From Prodigiosinella confusarubida (lineage in GTDB: Bacteria; Pseudomonadota; Gammaproteobacteria; Enterobacterales; Enterobacteriaceae), in assembly GCF_002847015.1 (NCBI RefSeq), contig NZ_CP025085.1:1550001-1614000 (forward strand): a DNA stretch of 64,000 nucleotides, given 5' to 3'. This document shows positions 42,442-53,549 of this stretch, piece after piece; position 1 is the stretch's first letter, and every line of letters begins with the position of its first letter. The notes under the pieces are model-generated. The model made no database searches, was not told the origin of the DNA, and worked only from the letters and a program-made list of their open reading frames with translations. The translations under genes were made by a program, and so were the position numbers.

Positions 42442-43113
42442 ATGCTGTACCCGATTAACGAAATGTTCCAGACCCTGCAGGGTGAAGGTTACTTTACTGG
42501 CGTGCCGGCGGTGTTCATCCGCCTACAGGGCTGCCCGGTGGGGTGCAGTTGGTGTGATACCAAACATACCTGGGATATGTTGGCGGTTCGACAGATTCCG
42601 CTGGACGAAGTATTGGTAAAAACCCAGGAGAGTGACGCCTGGGGCGAAGCCAGCGTGGATGATATCCTGCTACAGATCAGTAAACTGGGCTATACCGCTC
42701 GGCATGTGGTGATTACCGGCGGAGAACCCTGTATCCACGATCTGACACCGCTGACACAAGCGTTGGAGCGGCAGGGATTCAGCACACAGATTGAAACCAG
42801 CGGCACACACGAAGTGCGCTGTTCGCCGAAATGTTGGGTCACCGTCTCGCCGAAAGTGAATATGCGCGGTGGTATGGTGGTTATCGATCAGGCGTTGCTG
42901 CGTGCCGATGAAATCAAACACCCAGTCGCGCGGGAGCGGGATATCGCCGCACTGGATATACTGCTGGCCCGCCTGACTGACGATAAATCCCGTATTGTCG
43001 CCTTGCAGCCTATTAGTCGGAAAGAGGATGCTACCCGGCTGTGCATTGAAACCTGTATTGCCCGCAACTGGCGGTTATCGATGCAGACCCACAAATATCT
43101 CGATATTGCCTGA
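42442..43113 (+). CDS. queE: 7-carboxy-7-deazaguanine synthase QueE
   Basis: Radical SAM enzyme of the queuosine pathway, 223 residues (E. coli 223), which rearranges 6-carboxy-tetrahydropterin to 7-carboxy-7-deazaguanine. The cluster-binding cysteines lie in GCPVGCSWCDTKHTW (C-x3-C-x2-C, about 30-44), the enterobacterial variant of the motif. VVITGGEPCIHDL and ETSGTHEV bind SAM and substrate. The start MLYPINEMFQTLQGEG matches E. coli MQYPINEMFQTLQGEG. It is convergent with queD, whose product makes its substrate. Confidence 0.95.
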   Translation: MLYPINEMFQTLQGEGYFTGVPAVFIRLQGCPVGCSWCDTKHTWDMLAVRQIPLDEVLVKTQESDAWGEASVDDILLQISKLGYTARHVVITGGEPCIHDLTPLTQALERQGFSTQIETSGTHEVRCSPKCWVTVSPKVNMRGGMVVIDQALLRADEIKHPVARERDIAALDILLARLTDDKSRIVALQPISRKEDATRLCIETCIARNWRLSMQTHKYLDIA

Positions 43114-43122
43114 TGCCCGGAT

Positions 43123-43500
43123 TCAGGCGTTATTGATGCCTTCACCCCGATAGATACAGCCCGCAGTGCAGGTTTCTTTAACCATGACTGCACTCAGTTC
43201 CGGCAGTGATGGTTTTATCTGCTGCCAGATCCATTGGGCCAATACTTCACTGGTCGGGTTTTCCAGACCGGGAATCTCATTCAGATAGTGGTGATCCAAC
43301 TGTTCCCAGACTGGTTTAAACGCTGCTTTCAGTTCGGCGAAATCCATTACCCAGCCGGTATACGCGCCGACTTCGCCAGTAATTTCCAGTCGGACTATAA
43401 ATGAGTGTCCATGCAGGCGGCCGCATTTGTGTCCGGCAGGAACATGGGGAAGACGATGTGCAGCTTCAAACTGAAAATCTTTGAACAGTGTGGTTGGCAT
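43123..43500 (-). CDS. queD: 6-carboxy-tetrahydropterin synthase QueD
   Basis: QueD converts dihydroneopterin triphosphate to 6-carboxy-tetrahydropterin, the second step of queuosine synthesis; 125 residues. The zinc-binding histidines lie in AAHRLPHV and GRLHGHSF, the catalytic cysteine in GHKCGRLHG (about 27), and the family C-terminus [10 protein letters not shown] is present. The start at 43500 (MPTTLFKDF) follows the E. coli protein; the 34 extra codons open upstream are not part of it. It is nine bases from the queE stop, convergent, and divergent from cysJ across about 350 bases. Confidence 0.95.
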   Translation of the reverse strand: MPTTLFKDFQFEAAHRLPHVPAGHKCGRLHGHSFIVRLEITGEVGAYTGWVMDFAELKAAFKPVWEQLDHHYLNEIPGLENPTSEVLAQWIWQQIKPSLPELSAVMVKETCTAGCIYRGEGINNA

Positions 43501-43853
43501 GGCGGTAAATCTCTTATGGCCTGAAAAACCGACGCATACTACCGGAAAGTTGTCTGTTGTGCTATTTCTCACCAGTAAGTAAGCATGAATAGTGATTTTC
43601 ACTGCTTAATTGTGAACATAGAGGCATATTTTCTGTAGCTAAAGTATGAATGAGATATTTTGCTATGAATGCGCCATACCACTTTTGATGGTAGTTTCTA
43701 TCAAAAAAACCATTTAGTCGTTTTGGTTATTTGATATGTCCATCATTTCTTTAATTGTTACCATGCGGATGGTTACCTTATACCCTATTCGATTTTTATC
43801 GCGCTCAATCTGCATGAGTGCCGGCCGACCAGAACAAGGATACAGATATCACG
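43501..43853. promoter_or_regulatory. Control region between queD and cysJ
   Basis: 353 bases without a gene. A 7-bp inverted repeat TTTTGAT/ATCAAAA (43683-43689 with 43700-43706) and a small ACCAT/ATGGT pair (about 43760-43774) are visible. The cysJIH promoter and its CysB activator site should lie here by analogy with E. coli, but the CysB motif is too loose to place by eye. AAGGA at 43836 is the probable cysJ ribosome site. Confidence 0.45.
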
Positions 43854-45674
43854 ATGACAACTTCGGTTTCCCCGACTTCGTTGCTCCCGTTGAGTACGGA
43901 GCAACTTTCGCGCTTGCAGGCGGCAACTGGTGATTTATCACCGATGCAACTGTCCTGGTTGTCCGGTTATTTTTGGGGGATAGCGCAGCATCAATCCGGA
44001 GTGACAACAACGGATATCACGAACAGTGTGACTGTTGCTTCCGCGCCACCACAGATAATCACGCTGATTTCAGCTTCTCAGACAGGTAATGCCCGACGCG
44101 TGGCCGAGCAGGTGCGCGATGATTTATTGGCCGCCAACCTGCCGGTGACGCTGGTCAATGCTGGTGATTACAAATTCAAACAGATTGCGCAGGAAACGCT
44201 GCTGCTGCTGGTAACGTCTACCCAGGGTGAAGGCGAACCGCCGGAAGAGGCGGTAGGGTTGTATAAATTTTTGTTTTCGAAAAAGGCTCCCCAACTTACC
44301 GGTACGGCGTTTGCAGTATTCGGTCTGGGCGATACGTCTTATGAATTTTTCAGCAAGGCTGGCAAAGATTTCGACCGCCGTTTGGCGGAACTGGGTGCCG
44401 AGCGTTTGTTGGAGCGTGTTGATGCGGATATGGAATATCAGCCGCAGGCGGAGCAGTGGCGTCGCCAGTTGGTGGACACGATTCAGCCTCGATTGTCGGC
44501 TCAGAGCAGGGCAACCGCGCCGACGGCAGTCAGTTCAACGGCTAACACTATTGTCAGCAGCCCATATACCAAGGAGGCACCGCTGGTGGCCTCTTTGTCG
44601 GTGAATCAAGTCATTACTGGGCGCGCTTCTGAAAAGGATATCCGCCATATCGAAATCGATTTGGGGGAATCCGGGTTGCGTTATCAGCCTGGTGATGCCC
44701 TCGGTGTCTGGTATGAAAATGATCCGGCGCTGGTGCAGGAATTATTGGATTTACTGTGGTTGAAGGGTGACGAACCCGTGGTGGCGGCGGGGGAAACCGT
44801 GCCGTTATCGCAAGCGTTGCGTTGTCATTTTGAATTGACCCAGAACACGGCACCGATTGTGGAAAAATATGCCGCCTGGTCACGCAGTGAAAAACTGCTG
44901 GGGCTGGTGGCGGAAAAGGCCGTGCTACAACGGTACGCACAGCAGACGCCTCTGGTTGATATGGTACGCGAAGCCCCGACAGAATTAACGGCAGAGCAGT
45001 TAATAGCGTTACTGCGTCCATTAACGCCACGCCTGTACTCCATCGCTTCTTCACAGGAAGAGGTCGGCAATGAAGCACATATCACCGTTGGGGTAGTTCG
45101 TTATGATTATGAAGGGCGTAACCGCATCGGTGGCGCTTCTGGTTATCTGGCAGATCGGCTCGGTGAAGATGACGAAATTCGTGTTTTCATTGAGCACAAT
45201 GACAATTTCCGTCTGCCAACCAATCCGGAGGCACCCGTTATCATGATCGGCCCCGGAACCGGAATTGCACCGTTTCGAGCCTTTATGCAACAACGGGAAG
45301 CCGCGGGTGCCGAGGGTAAAAACTGGCTGTTTTTTGGTAACCCGCACTTTACCGAAGATTTCCTGTATCAGGTGGAGTGGCAACGCTATGTGAAAGATGG
45401 CTTGCTGACCGATGTCGATCTAGCCTGGTCACGCGATCAGCCGCACAAGATCTATGTGCAGGACCGGATCCGCGAAAAAGGCGCTGAAGTGTGGCGCTGG
45501 ATTCAGGATGGTGCACATATTTACGTTTGTGGCGATGCTAATCATATGGCGAAAGATGTCGAAAGGGCATTATTGGATGTGGTGGCGGCACACGGTGGCA
45601 TGGATACCGAGCTGGCAGATGAATTTTTAAGTGAACTGCGCCTTGAGCGGCGTTATCAGCGAGATGTGTACTAA
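43854..45674 (+). CDS. cysJ: Sulfite reductase flavoprotein alpha subunit
   Basis: Flavoprotein of NADPH-sulfite reductase, 606 residues (E. coli 599). It passes electrons from NADPH through FAD and FMN to CysI. The N-terminal flavodoxin domain (about 62-205) has [15 protein letters not shown] and [12 protein letters not shown]. Then come the FAD-binding domain with RLYSIASSQ and [11 protein letters not shown], and the NADPH-binding domain with [19 protein letters not shown] and [14 protein letters not shown]. The ATG at 43854 gives MTTSVSP, matching E. coli MTTQVPP. Its stop overlaps the cysI start by one base (TAATG). Confidence 0.97.
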   Translation: MTTSVSPTSLLPLSTEQLSRLQAATGDLSPMQLSWLSGYFWGIAQHQSGVTTTDITNSVTVASAPPQIITLISASQTGNARRVAEQVRDDLLAANLPVTLVNAGDYKFKQIAQETLLLLVTSTQGEGEPPEEAVGLYKFLFSKKAPQLTGTAFAVFGLGDTSYEFFSKAGKDFDRRLAELGAERLLERVDADMEYQPQAEQWRRQLVDTIQPRLSAQSRATAPTAVSSTANTIVSSPYTKEAPLVASLSVNQVITGRASEKDIRHIEIDLGESGLRYQPGDALGVWYENDPALVQELLDLLWLKGDEPVVAAGETVPLSQALRCHFELTQNTAPIVEKYAAWSRSEKLLGLVAEKAVLQRYAQQTPLVDMVREAPTELTAEQLIALLRPLTPRLYSIASSQEEVGNEAHITVGVVRYDYEGRNRIGGASGYLADRLGEDDEIRVFIEHNDNFRLPTNPEAPVIMIGPGTGIAPFRAFMQQREAAGAEGKNWLFFGNPHFTEDFLYQVEWQRYVKDGLLTDVDLAWSRDQPHKIYVQDRIREKGAEVWRWIQDGAHIYVCGDANHMAKDVERALLDVVAAHGGMDTELADEFLSELRLERRYQRDVY

Positions 45675-47389
45675 TGAGCGATAAACATCCTGGCCCTCTG
45701 GTGGTAGAAGGTAAACTGGCTGATGCCGAACGTCTGAAGCTGGAAAGTAATTTTCTGCGCGGCACCATAGCTGAAGATTTGAACGACGGCCTGACTGGCG
45801 GTTTCAACGGCGATAATTTTTTGCTGATCCGTTTTCATGGTATGTATCAGCAGGATGACCGTGATATCCGCGCCGAGCGGGCTGAACAGAAACTGGAACC
45901 ACGGCATGCCATGATGCTGCGTTGCCGTCTACCCGGTGGGGTAATGACGCCTGATCAGTGGCTGGGCATTGATAAATTTGCTGCGGAAGAGACGCTGTAC
46001 GGCAGTATTCGTATCACTAACCGGCAGACGTTTCAGTTTCACGGTATTCTGAAATCGAAGTTGAAATCGGCTCACCAGGTATTACACGATGTGGGGCTGG
46101 ATTCACTGGCTACCGCCAATGATGTTAACCGTAACGTATTGTGTACCTCTAATCCGGTAGAGTCTGAACTGCACCAGCAGGCTTATGAATGGGCGAAAAA
46201 GATCTCAGAGCATCTGTTACCCCGTACTCGCGCCTATGCTGAAATTTGGCTCGATCAGGAAAAAGTAGCCACTACGGACGAAGAACCGATTCTCGGTCCG
46301 GCTTATTTGCCGCGTAAATTTAAAACCACGGTAGTCATTCCACCACAGAATGATGTAGATCTGCATGCTAACGACCTGAACTTCGTTGCTATTGCCGACA
46401 ATGGTCGCCTGGTGGGCTTTAACGTACTGGTGGGCGGGGGATTATCCATCGCTCACGGTGATAAAGCGACCTATCCGCGTACCGCCAGCGAACTGGGTTA
46501 CATCCCAGTGGAGCAGACGTTGGCGGTGGCTGAAGCTGTGGTAACCACTCAACGTGACTGGGGCAATCGCACCAATCGTAAAAACGCCAAAACCAAATAC
46601 ACTCTGGAGCGGGTTGGCGTAGATATTTTCAAACAAGAAGTAGAGCGTCGGTCGGGTGTAACGTTCGGAACGGTACGTCCGTATGAATTCACCGGGCGTG
46701 GTGATCGTATCGGCTGGGCAAAAGGTATTGACAATAAATGGCATTTAACACTGTTTATTGAGAATGGCCGCATCCTGGATTATCCGGGACGTCCGCTGAA
46801 AACCGGTATCGCCGAGATTGCCAAAATTCATAAGGGAGATTTTCGTCTGACAGCCAATCAGAATCTGATTGTGGCCGGTGTATTGTCACGGGATAAGGCC
46901 AGCATTGAAACATTAGCCCGGCAATATGGGCTGATGGATGATGCGATCAGTGAGCAGCGTAAGAATTCAATGGCGTGCGTGTCGCTGCCAACCTGTCCGC
47001 TGGCGATGGCAGAAGCTGAACGTTTTCTTCCGGAGTTTGTCACTAAAGTGGAAGCGGTGATGCAGCAACACGGTGTGGCTGATGAACATATCGTTTTGCG
47101 GGTAACTGGCTGCCCCAATGGCTGTGGTCGTTCCTTACTGGCGGAAATCGGGCTGGTGGGTAAAGCGATTGGCCGTTATAACCTGCATATTGGTGGGAAT
47201 CGGGAAGGTACGCGAATTCCACGTATGTATCGGGAGAATATTACCGAAGCGGAAATCCTCAGTGATATTGATCAATTGGTTGGCCGTTGGGCCAAAGAGC
47301 GTCATGACGGGGAAGGCTTCGGCGATTTCACGATCCGCGCCAACATTATTAAACCGGTGCTGGACCCAGCCCGTGATTTTTATGACTGA
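45674..47389 (+). CDS. cysI: Sulfite reductase hemoprotein beta subunit
   Basis: Sulfite reductase hemoprotein, 571 residues (E. coli 570), which reduces sulfite to sulfide with six electrons using siroheme and a 4Fe-4S cluster. The four cluster cysteines are in [12 protein letters not shown] (about 435 and 441) and [10 protein letters not shown] (about 480 and 484). Siroheme/sulfite-binding arginines and lysines are in the conserved [10 protein letters not shown] and [11 protein letters not shown] regions. It is translationally coupled to cysJ and followed by cysH after 12 bases. Its siroheme is supplied by the cysG gene in the same cluster. Confidence 0.97.
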   Translation: MSDKHPGPLVVEGKLADAERLKLESNFLRGTIAEDLNDGLTGGFNGDNFLLIRFHGMYQQDDRDIRAERAEQKLEPRHAMMLRCRLPGGVMTPDQWLGIDKFAAEETLYGSIRITNRQTFQFHGILKSKLKSAHQVLHDVGLDSLATANDVNRNVLCTSNPVESELHQQAYEWAKKISEHLLPRTRAYAEIWLDQEKVATTDEEPILGPAYLPRKFKTTVVIPPQNDVDLHANDLNFVAIADNGRLVGFNVLVGGGLSIAHGDKATYPRTASELGYIPVEQTLAVAEAVVTTQRDWGNRTNRKNAKTKYTLERVGVDIFKQEVERRSGVTFGTVRPYEFTGRGDRIGWAKGIDNKWHLTLFIENGRILDYPGRPLKTGIAEIAKIHKGDFRLTANQNLIVAGVLSRDKASIETLARQYGLMDDAISEQRKNSMACVSLPTCPLAMAEAERFLPEFVTKVEAVMQQHGVADEHIVLRVTGCPNGCGRSLLAEIGLVGKAIGRYNLHIGGNREGTRIPRMYRENITEAEILSDIDQLVGRWAKERHDGEGFGDFTIRANIIKPVLDPARDFYD

Positions 47390-47401
47390 CAGGAGATCCT
47401 G

Positions 47402-48136
47402 ATGTCTACGTTTGATCTGGCGGCGCTTAACGTTTTGCCACATTCAGAACAGTCTGCCGCGCTGGTGGTGATAAACGGCCAACTTGAATTACTATCGGCA
47501 CAGGAGCGGGTAGCCTGGGCACTGGAAAATCTGCCAGGTAATTTTGTGCTCTCCTCCAGTTTTGGCATTCAGGCGGCAGTGTGTCTGCATCTGGTGACTC
47601 AGCAGCGTCCCGATATCCCGGTTATCCTGACGGATACCGGGTACCTGTTTCCGGAAACCTATCAGTTTATCGATAACCTGACGGAGCGGCTTAATCTGAA
47701 TCTGCATGTCTACCGTGCGGAATTCTCTCCAGCCTGGCAGGAAGCTCGCTATGGCAAGCTGTGGGAGCAGGGTGTGAAAGGTATTGAGCAGTATAATCAC
47801 ATCAACAAGGTTGAACCGATGAATCGTGCCCTTAAGGAACTACAGGCGCAGAGCTGGTTTGCCGGGTTGCGTCGTGAGCAGTCTGGCAGCCGTGGTCATT
47901 TACCGGTATTGGCGGTGCAGCGTGGTGTGTTCAAGCTCTTGCCGATTATTGACTGGGATAATCGGCAAGTTTATCAGTATCTGAAAGAAAACGACCTGAG
48001 CTATCATCCGCTGTGGGATCAAGGCTATTTGTCGGTAGGCGATACACATACTACTCGTAAATGGGAGCCTGGTATGAGTGAAGAGGAAACCCGTTTCTTC
48101 GGCCTTAAGCGAGAGTGCGGGCTGCACGAAGGCTGA
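47402..48136 (+). CDS. cysH: PAPS reductase (phosphoadenosine phosphosulfate reductase)
   Basis: Thioredoxin-dependent PAPS reductase, 244 residues (same as E. coli), which reduces 3'-phosphoadenylyl sulfate to sulfite. The PP-loop-type binding region is visible as [16 protein letters not shown], with [15 protein letters not shown] following. The single catalytic cysteine sits in the C-terminal ECGLHEG (about 239). No iron-sulfur cysteine pairs of the APS-reductase type are present, so the substrate is PAPS, in line with the presence of cysC. The AGGAG ribosome site is clear. It ends the cysJIH unit. Confidence 0.96.
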   Translation: MSTFDLAALNVLPHSEQSAALVVINGQLELLSAQERVAWALENLPGNFVLSSSFGIQAAVCLHLVTQQRPDIPVILTDTGYLFPETYQFIDNLTERLNLNLHVYRAEFSPAWQEARYGKLWEQGVKGIEQYNHINKVEPMNRALKELQAQSWFAGLRREQSGSRGHLPVLAVQRGVFKLLPIIDWDNRQVYQYLKENDLSYHPLWDQGYLSVGDTHTTRKWEPGMSEEETRFFGLKRECGLHEG

Positions 48137-48238
48137 ACGCTATCTCGGCTTTACTACTGTTGTCAGTAAATGTGCTTTTGACGGTTACTCTTTTTGTTGT
48201 AGTAATCACTTTTGCGTGGTGATGCTTGCTGTTTCTGT

Positions 48239-48260
48239 GATCTCCGTGAAAGCGGAGATC
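48239..48260 (+). terminator. Terminator after cysJIH
   Basis: GATCTCCG (48239-48246) and CGGAGATC (48253-48260) form a perfect 8-bp stem with a 6-base loop, followed by TATTTTG. A plausible intrinsic terminator about 100 bases after cysH. Confidence 0.7.
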
Positions 48261-48513
48261 TATTTTGATGTAAATAAACGCACACTGTTTTTGATGTAAG
48301 CGTGAAAAATGTTGAATCAGAAAAATGCTATACTGTTCAACAATAAATGCAGTGTAATTAAGGGTTAATATAAACAGTTATTAAGCTTTTTGTTCTGTTT
48401 TTAATAACTCGTTATTCCATTACGGAACTTATCATTCTAATTCGGCATTTCATAACCCTTCCCCATACACTTTATAGTCACTTTATGATTTTTTTAGCTT
48501 AGTAAAGGCCTCT
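48261..48513 (+). promoter_or_regulatory. Upstream region of cysG-cysDNC
   Basis: The cysH-cysG gap (48137-48513, 377 bases) holds the cysH terminator and then this AT-rich leader. A perfect 9-bp inverted repeat AGTTATTAA/TTAATAACT (48376-48384 with 48401-48409) is followed by a small TTCC-ATTAC-GGAA palindrome (48415-48427). A weak promoter, TTCATA-N18-TATAGT, is possible at about 48448-48477. CysB activation is expected for sulfur genes; these repeats are candidate sites only. Confidence 0.45.
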
Positions 48514-49941
48514 GTGAACTATCTCCCTTTATTCGCTGATCTCCGGCATCGCCCCGTACTTGTCGTCGGTGGCGGCGAAGTGGCAACGCGTAAAATTGAA
48601 CTGCTTCACCGTGCTGGCGCTGAAGTGAAAGTGGTGGCTAAGGCATTGTGTGAGCCACTCAGTATGCAGCAGCAGACGGGAAAGATCGCTTGGATTGCCC
48701 AGGAGTTTACGCCATTGCAGTTAGACGGTGTTTTTCTGGTCATCGCGGCGACTGATGATACTGAATTGAACGCGGTAGTATTTGATGCCGCCAATCGGCA
48801 TCAGTTGTTGGTTAACGTGGTGGATGATCAGCCAAAATGCTCGTTTATTTTCCCTTCGTTGGTCGACCGTTCTCCTTTGCTGGTAGCGATCTCTTCTGGT
48901 GGACAAGCACCGGTGCTGGCACGGATGTTGCGCGAAAAATTGGAAGCGTTATTACCCTCCAGCTTGGGGCAAATGGCTCAATTGGCGGGTAGTTGGCGTA
49001 CCCGAATCAAACAGCGTTTGCAATCGATAACAGAGCGCCGGCGTTTCTGGGAGCGTATTTTCAACGGACGCTTTGCCAGTTTAATCGCTACCGGACAATT
49101 GGCGCAGGCAGAGCAGGAGCTACAGCAGCAGCTCGAACAGCCTCAGTCAGTACAGGGCGAAGTAGCGTTGGTTGGTGCCGGTCCGGGGGATGCGGGGTTA
49201 CTCACACTCCGCGGTTTACAATTGATCCAGCAGGCTGATGCCGTGCTGTATGACCATCTGGTCAGTTCGGATGTATTGGAACTGATACGCCGGGATGCGG
49301 AACGCATCTGTGTCGGTAAGCGTGCTAGTGCGCATCTGCTACCTCAGGAAGAGATTAATCAACTGCTCGTCACGTTGGCACAGCAGGGGAAACGCGTCGT
49401 GCGTCTGAAAGGCGGCGATCCGTTCATGTTTGGCCGTGGTGGCGAAGAGTTGCAACATGTTGCACAGGCAGGAATTCCATTTCAGGTGGTGCCGGGAATT
49501 ACGGCGGCAGCGGGAGCAACAGCGTATGCCGGTATTCCGCTGACGCATCGGGATTATGCCCAGAGCGTCGTGTTCATCACCGGTCATTGTCGTCCTGATG
49601 GTGATGTTTTGGACTGGTCTGCACTAGCTGGTGGGCGTCAGACTTTGGCGATCTATATGGGAACGGTCAAGGCGGCGGAGATCAGCCATCAGTTGATTAC
49701 TCACGGACGTGAGGCGACAACGCCCGTGGCGGTGATTAGTCGTGGTACACGACGTGATCAGCAGGTGCTGATCGGCACATTGCAAACATTGGAACAACTG
49801 GCGCAGCAAGCCCCGACGCCAGCTTTGCTGGTGATCGGCGAAGTGGTCAATTTACACCAGCATATCGCCTGGTTTGGTGAACATACACAAACGCAGATGG
49901 CTACGGTTGAACACCGTCCGGTCGTCGTGAATTTGTCTTAA
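48514..49941 (+). CDS. cysG: Siroheme synthase CysG
   Basis: Multifunctional siroheme synthase, 475 residues. The N-terminal part (about 1-210) is the NAD-dependent precorrin-2 dehydrogenase/ferrochelatase with [17 protein letters not shown] and [15 protein letters not shown]. The C-terminal part (about 215-460) is uroporphyrinogen-III methyltransferase with [15 protein letters not shown] and [18 protein letters not shown]. The start is a GTG at 48514 with AAAGG upstream. Its place between cysH and cysD, away from nirBDC, marks it as a sulfate-assimilation copy as seen in several enterobacteria outside Escherichia. It supplies siroheme for CysI. Confidence 0.95.
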   Translation: MNYLPLFADLRHRPVLVVGGGEVATRKIELLHRAGAEVKVVAKALCEPLSMQQQTGKIAWIAQEFTPLQLDGVFLVIAATDDTELNAVVFDAANRHQLLVNVVDDQPKCSFIFPSLVDRSPLLVAISSGGQAPVLARMLREKLEALLPSSLGQMAQLAGSWRTRIKQRLQSITERRRFWERIFNGRFASLIATGQLAQAEQELQQQLEQPQSVQGEVALVGAGPGDAGLLTLRGLQLIQQADAVLYDHLVSSDVLELIRRDAERICVGKRASAHLLPQEEINQLLVTLAQQGKRVVRLKGGDPFMFGRGGEELQHVAQAGIPFQVVPGITAAAGATAYAGIPLTHRDYAQSVVFITGHCRPDGDVLDWSALAGGRQTLAIYMGTVKAAEISHQLITHGREATTPVAVISRGTRRDQQVLIGTLQTLEQLAQQAPTPALLVIGEVVNLHQHIAWFGEHTQTQMATVEHRPVVVNLS

Positions 49942-49950
49942 GGTACGATT

Positions 49951-50859
49951 ATGGACGAAAAAAGACTCACGCATTTACGGCAGTTAGAAGCAGAAAGCAT
50001 CCACATCATCCGTGAAGTGGCGGCTGAATTTGGTAACCCGGTAATGCTCTATTCGATCGGCAAGGATTCATCAGTCATGCTCCATCTGGCGCGTAAGGCA
50101 TTTTATCCGGGAACACTGCCGTTTCCATTACTGCACGTGGATACTGGTTGGAAATTCCGCGCCATGTACGAATTCCGTGATCGCACGGCCAAAGCCTATG
50201 GCTGTGAATTGCTGATACACCGCAATCCGCAGGGCGTTGCTATGGGAATTAACCCCTTTGTACACGGCAGTGCCAAACACACCGATATTATGAAAACCGA
50301 AGGGTTAAAGCAGGCACTGGATAAATACGGTTTTGATGCCGCCTTTGGTGGCGCACGCCGGGATGAAGAGAAATCGCGTGCCAAGGAACGTATTTATTCG
50401 TTTCGTGATCGTTTTCACCGCTGGGATCCTAAAAACCAGCGCCCGGAGCTGTGGCACAACTACAACGGACAGATTAATAAAGGTGAAAGTATCCGTGTGT
50501 TCCCGCTGTCTAACTGGACTGAGCTAGATATCTGGCAGTACATCTATCTGGAAAATATCGATATTGTCCCGCTCTATCTGGCGGCTCCACGTCCAATTGT
50601 GTCGCGTGATGGCATGTTACTGATGGTGGATGACGATCGTATCAATCTGCAACCGGGTGAGGTGATTACGCAACGTATGGTGCGTTTCCGTACTCTGGGA
50701 TGTTGGCCGTTGACGGGGGCGGTGGAGTCGCAGGCACAAACATTGCCGGAAATCATTGAAGAGATGTTGGTCTCTACTACCAGTGAGCGTCAGGGACGGG
50801 TGATCGACCGCGATCAGGCCGGGTCAATGGAGCTGAAAAAGCGTCAAGGGTATTTCTGA
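49951..50859 (+). CDS. cysD: Sulfate adenylyltransferase subunit 2
   Basis: ATP sulfurylase small subunit, 302 residues, which with CysN makes adenylyl sulfate from ATP and sulfate. It is a PP-loop nucleotide-binding protein; the loop appears as [18 protein letters not shown] (about 34-51). [16 protein letters not shown] and [20 protein letters not shown] are family signatures. It starts nine bases after cysG, so both are probably co-transcribed, and it is followed by cysN after 12 bases. Confidence 0.97.
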   Translation: MDEKRLTHLRQLEAESIHIIREVAAEFGNPVMLYSIGKDSSVMLHLARKAFYPGTLPFPLLHVDTGWKFRAMYEFRDRTAKAYGCELLIHRNPQGVAMGINPFVHGSAKHTDIMKTEGLKQALDKYGFDAAFGGARRDEEKSRAKERIYSFRDRFHRWDPKNQRPELWHNYNGQINKGESIRVFPLSNWTELDIWQYIYLENIDIVPLYLAAPRPIVSRDGMLLMVDDDRINLQPGEVITQRMVRFRTLGCWPLTGAVESQAQTLPEIIEEMLVSTTSERQGRVIDRDQAGSMELKKRQGYF

Positions 50860-50871
50860 GGAATCGGTCGC

Positions 50872-52299
50872 ATGAATCATGTAATAGCAAAACAGATCGC
50901 TGAACAGGGCGGTGTCGAGGCTTACCTCCAAGCACAGCAGAACAAAAGTTTGCTGCGTTTTCTGACCTGTGGCAGCGTCGACGATGGCAAAAGTACGCTT
51001 ATCGGGCGTTTGTTGCACGATACCCGTCAGATTTATGAAGATCAGCTCTCCACACTGCATAGTGACAGCAAGCGGCTTGGCACCCAGGGTGAAAAGCTGG
51101 ATCTGGCATTACTGGTGGATGGTCTGCAGGCAGAACGTGAGCAGGGTATTACCATTGATGTGGCTTATCGCTATTTCTCTACCGAGAAGCGTAAATTTAT
51201 TATTGCTGATACGCCGGGCCATGAGCAGTACACGCGTAATATGGCGACAGGAGCTTCTACTTGTGAGCTGGCCATTCTGTTGATTGATGCCCGTAAAGGC
51301 GTGTTGGATCAGACTCGGCGGCATAGCTTTATTGCCACCTTGCTGGGCATTCGCCATCTGGTGGTCGCGGTGAATAAAATGGATTTGGTGGATTACCAGC
51401 AAGCCGTTTTTGAACAATTCAAACAGGATTATCTGGATTTTGCCCAGCAACTGCCTACCGATCTGAATATTACTTTTGTGCCCATTTCTGCACTGGATGG
51501 TGACAATGTAGCTTCGCCCAGTGAGACGATGAATTGGTACACTGGACCGACCTTGCTGGATGTACTGGAAACGGTCAACGTGATTCCACGTAGTCTGGAA
51601 CAACCGATGCGTTTTCCTGTGCAGTATGTCAACCGCCCTAATCTGGATTTTCGTGGTTACTCGGGAACCGTGGCTTCGGGAGTCGTCCGCGTCGGTAATC
51701 GTATCAAGGTGTTACCTTCTGGCGTTGAGTCCACCATCAGCCGAATTGTCACCTTTGATGGTGACTTGCAGATGGCGCAAGTGGGAGAAGCCATAACATT
51801 GGTACTGGAAAACGAAATTGATATCAGTAGGGGAGACCTGCTGGTGGACAGTGCTGAAAACCTGAATACGGTACAAAGTGCGCAGGTGGATGTGGTCTGG
51901 ATGGCGGAACAACCGTTAGTGCCGGGCCAAAGTTACAATATCAAGATTGCGGGTAAGAACACTCGCGCCCGGGTGGAAAATATCCAGTATCAGGTTGAAA
52001 TCAATACGCTGACGCAGCGTGTGACGGATGCTTTGCCATTGAATGGTATTGGGCTGGTTGAACTGACTTTTGATGAACCGCTGGTATTGGATAATTACCA
52101 ACAGAATCCTGTTACCGGCGGCATGATTTTTATTGATCGTTTAACCAATGTCACGGTGGGTGCGGGCCTGGTACGTGAAGTGATTGAACAGCCGTATCAG
52201 GATCCTGATGCTCATAGTGCGTTTGAGCTGGAGTTGAATGCGTTAGTCCGCCGTCATTTTCCTCATTGGGGTGCGCGTGATCTGTTGGGAGGGAAATAG
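50872..52299 (+). CDS. cysN: Sulfate adenylyltransferase subunit 1 (GTPase)
   Basis: Regulatory GTPase subunit of ATP sulfurylase, 475 residues, an EF-Tu-related protein whose GTP hydrolysis drives adenylyl sulfate formation. All G motifs are intact: [17 protein letters not shown] (about 34-50), [26 protein letters not shown] and NKMDLVDY. The beta-barrel domains follow. It is not fused to a CysC kinase, as in E. coli; the separate cysC begins one base after the stop. Confidence 0.97.
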   Translation: MNHVIAKQIAEQGGVEAYLQAQQNKSLLRFLTCGSVDDGKSTLIGRLLHDTRQIYEDQLSTLHSDSKRLGTQGEKLDLALLVDGLQAEREQGITIDVAYRYFSTEKRKFIIADTPGHEQYTRNMATGASTCELAILLIDARKGVLDQTRRHSFIATLLGIRHLVVAVNKMDLVDYQQAVFEQFKQDYLDFAQQLPTDLNITFVPISALDGDNVASPSETMNWYTGPTLLDVLETVNVIPRSLEQPMRFPVQYVNRPNLDFRGYSGTVASGVVRVGNRIKVLPSGVESTISRIVTFDGDLQMAQVGEAITLVLENEIDISRGDLLVDSAENLNTVQSAQVDVVWMAEQPLVPGQSYNIKIAGKNTRARVENIQYQVEINTLTQRVTDALPLNGIGLVELTFDEPLVLDNYQQNPVTGGMIFIDRLTNVTVGAGLVREVIEQPYQDPDAHSAFELELNALVRRHFPHWGARDLLGGK

Positions 52300-52300
52300 C

Positions 52301-52930
52301 GTGTCTGAATATTCTCCCCGAGTGATGGCGTCTGCTGACGAGAATATTGTCTGGCATCCTCATGCGGTTACACGAACTGATCGAGAACGCCGGCATGGAC
52401 ACCGTGGTGCCGTGGTGTGGTTTACCGGACTTTCCGGTTCTGGTAAATCTACGTTGGCTGGCGCGCTGGAGCAGGCGCTGCATGCAAAAGGCGTCAGTAC
52501 CTATCTGTTGGACGGCGATAATGTCCGGCATGGTCTATGTCGTGATTTAGGCTTCAGTGATGATGACCGGCGGGAGAATATCCGCCGAGTAGGCGAAGTA
52601 TCTAAATTAATGGTCGACGCGGGTCTGGTTGTGTTAACGGCGTTTATATCACCGCACCGCGCTGAGCGGAAAATGGTGCGTGATTTGCTGGATGGTCAGC
52701 CATTTATTGAAGTTTTTGTGGATACGCCACTGGCGATCTGTGAAACACGCGATCCCAAAGGGTTGTACAAGAAAGCCCGTGCGGGTGAGTTGCGTAATTT
52801 TACTGGCATTGACGCTGTTTATGAGGCCCCTGAGCTGCCAGAATTGCATTTAGATGGAGAACAATTGGTAACACATTTGATCTCTCAATTGTTAGATATG
52901 TTGCAGGGTCGAGCTATTATCAACCCTTGA
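52301..52930 (+). CDS. cysC: Adenylylsulfate kinase
   Basis: APS kinase, 209 residues, which phosphorylates adenylyl sulfate to PAPS. The P-loop [15 protein letters not shown] (about 48-62), the [22 protein letters not shown] region with the catalytic aspartate, and the lid [18 protein letters not shown] are intact. The start is a GTG at 52301 with GGGAGG seven bases upstream; the frame open further into cysN is not needed. The N-terminus is about eight residues longer than in E. coli. It ends the cysG-cysDNC unit. Confidence 0.95.
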   Translation: MSEYSPRVMASADENIVWHPHAVTRTDRERRHGHRGAVVWFTGLSGSGKSTLAGALEQALHAKGVSTYLLDGDNVRHGLCRDLGFSDDDRRENIRRVGEVSKLMVDAGLVVLTAFISPHRAERKMVRDLLDGQPFIEVFVDTPLAICETRDPKGLYKKARAGELRNFTGIDAVYEAPELPELHLDGEQLVTHLISQLLDMLQGRAIINP

Positions 52931-52974
52931 TCTCCTTGTGAAAATATCATCAGGCGTTTGATGATAGGGAGACC

Positions 52975-53328
52975 GTGGGAAAGATAAAGATTATGCAGAA
53001 TGTCACACCATTACTGGGTAGTGAAGCCAGCCATCGGCGGGATGAGGATACTCAAGTATCCTATCCGTTTATGGGGGCTATCGCTGGTTTCTCTTTCTAT
53101 TGGCTGGCGTTTGTCCTTCCTTTTTTGGTCTACGGCCTGAATGTTACTTTGTTTCTGATGTTATACACTTGGCCTTTTTTCCTGGCTCTGATGCCGTTAT
53201 CGGTGTTGATTGGCGTGGCTTACAGTATATTGTGGCAGGAAAATACCACGATGATGATTTTGTGCAGCGGGATCACGACGGTATCGCTGTTCTGGCTGGT
53301 ATTTGCATTAATTACCGGCTGGTGGTGA
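52975..53328 (+). CDS. ygbE: YgbE, DUF3561 inner-membrane protein
   Basis: A small integral membrane protein of 117 residues, family DUF3561, equivalent to E. coli YgbE, which sits in the same place between cysC and ftsB. Three hydrophobic segments are visible (about 32-55, 58-80, 88-115), with LYTWPFFLALMPLSVLIGVA closest to the E. coli sequence. Function unknown. The start is uncertain: a GTG at 52975 has AGGGAG three bases before it, and an ATG 18 bases later lacks a ribosome site. Confidence 0.85.
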   Translation: MGKIKIMQNVTPLLGSEASHRRDEDTQVSYPFMGAIAGFSFYWLAFVLPFLVYGLNVTLFLMLYTWPFFLALMPLSVLIGVAYSILWQENTTMMILCSGITTVSLFWLVFALITGWW

Positions 53329-53443
53329 TCATTCAGGCTGTGTTAGTCGTTTTATCAGCGATTATTCCCCCCGATTCTCCTCTGTTCCACTTCTTTGTTG
53401 AATTGTGTTGTCTTGTAAAAAATTCACCTTTCCCCTCTTTCTT

Positions 53444-53463
53444 CGCTATTTAGCGGCTTTTTT
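53444..53463 (+). terminator. Weak terminator after ygbE
   Basis: CGCTA-TT-TAGCG (53444-53455), followed by GC and six T. The stem is only five base pairs, so termination may be partial. It lies in the 221-base gap before ftsB, which otherwise shows no gene. Confidence 0.5.
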
Positions 53464-53549
53464 CTCTCTCATGTATTCAGCAATTGTTGATGCACTGTGG
53501 AGTCTGGATAAAAGTTATGGGATGATTAGATGGCTTTTCAGGGGGCGGA

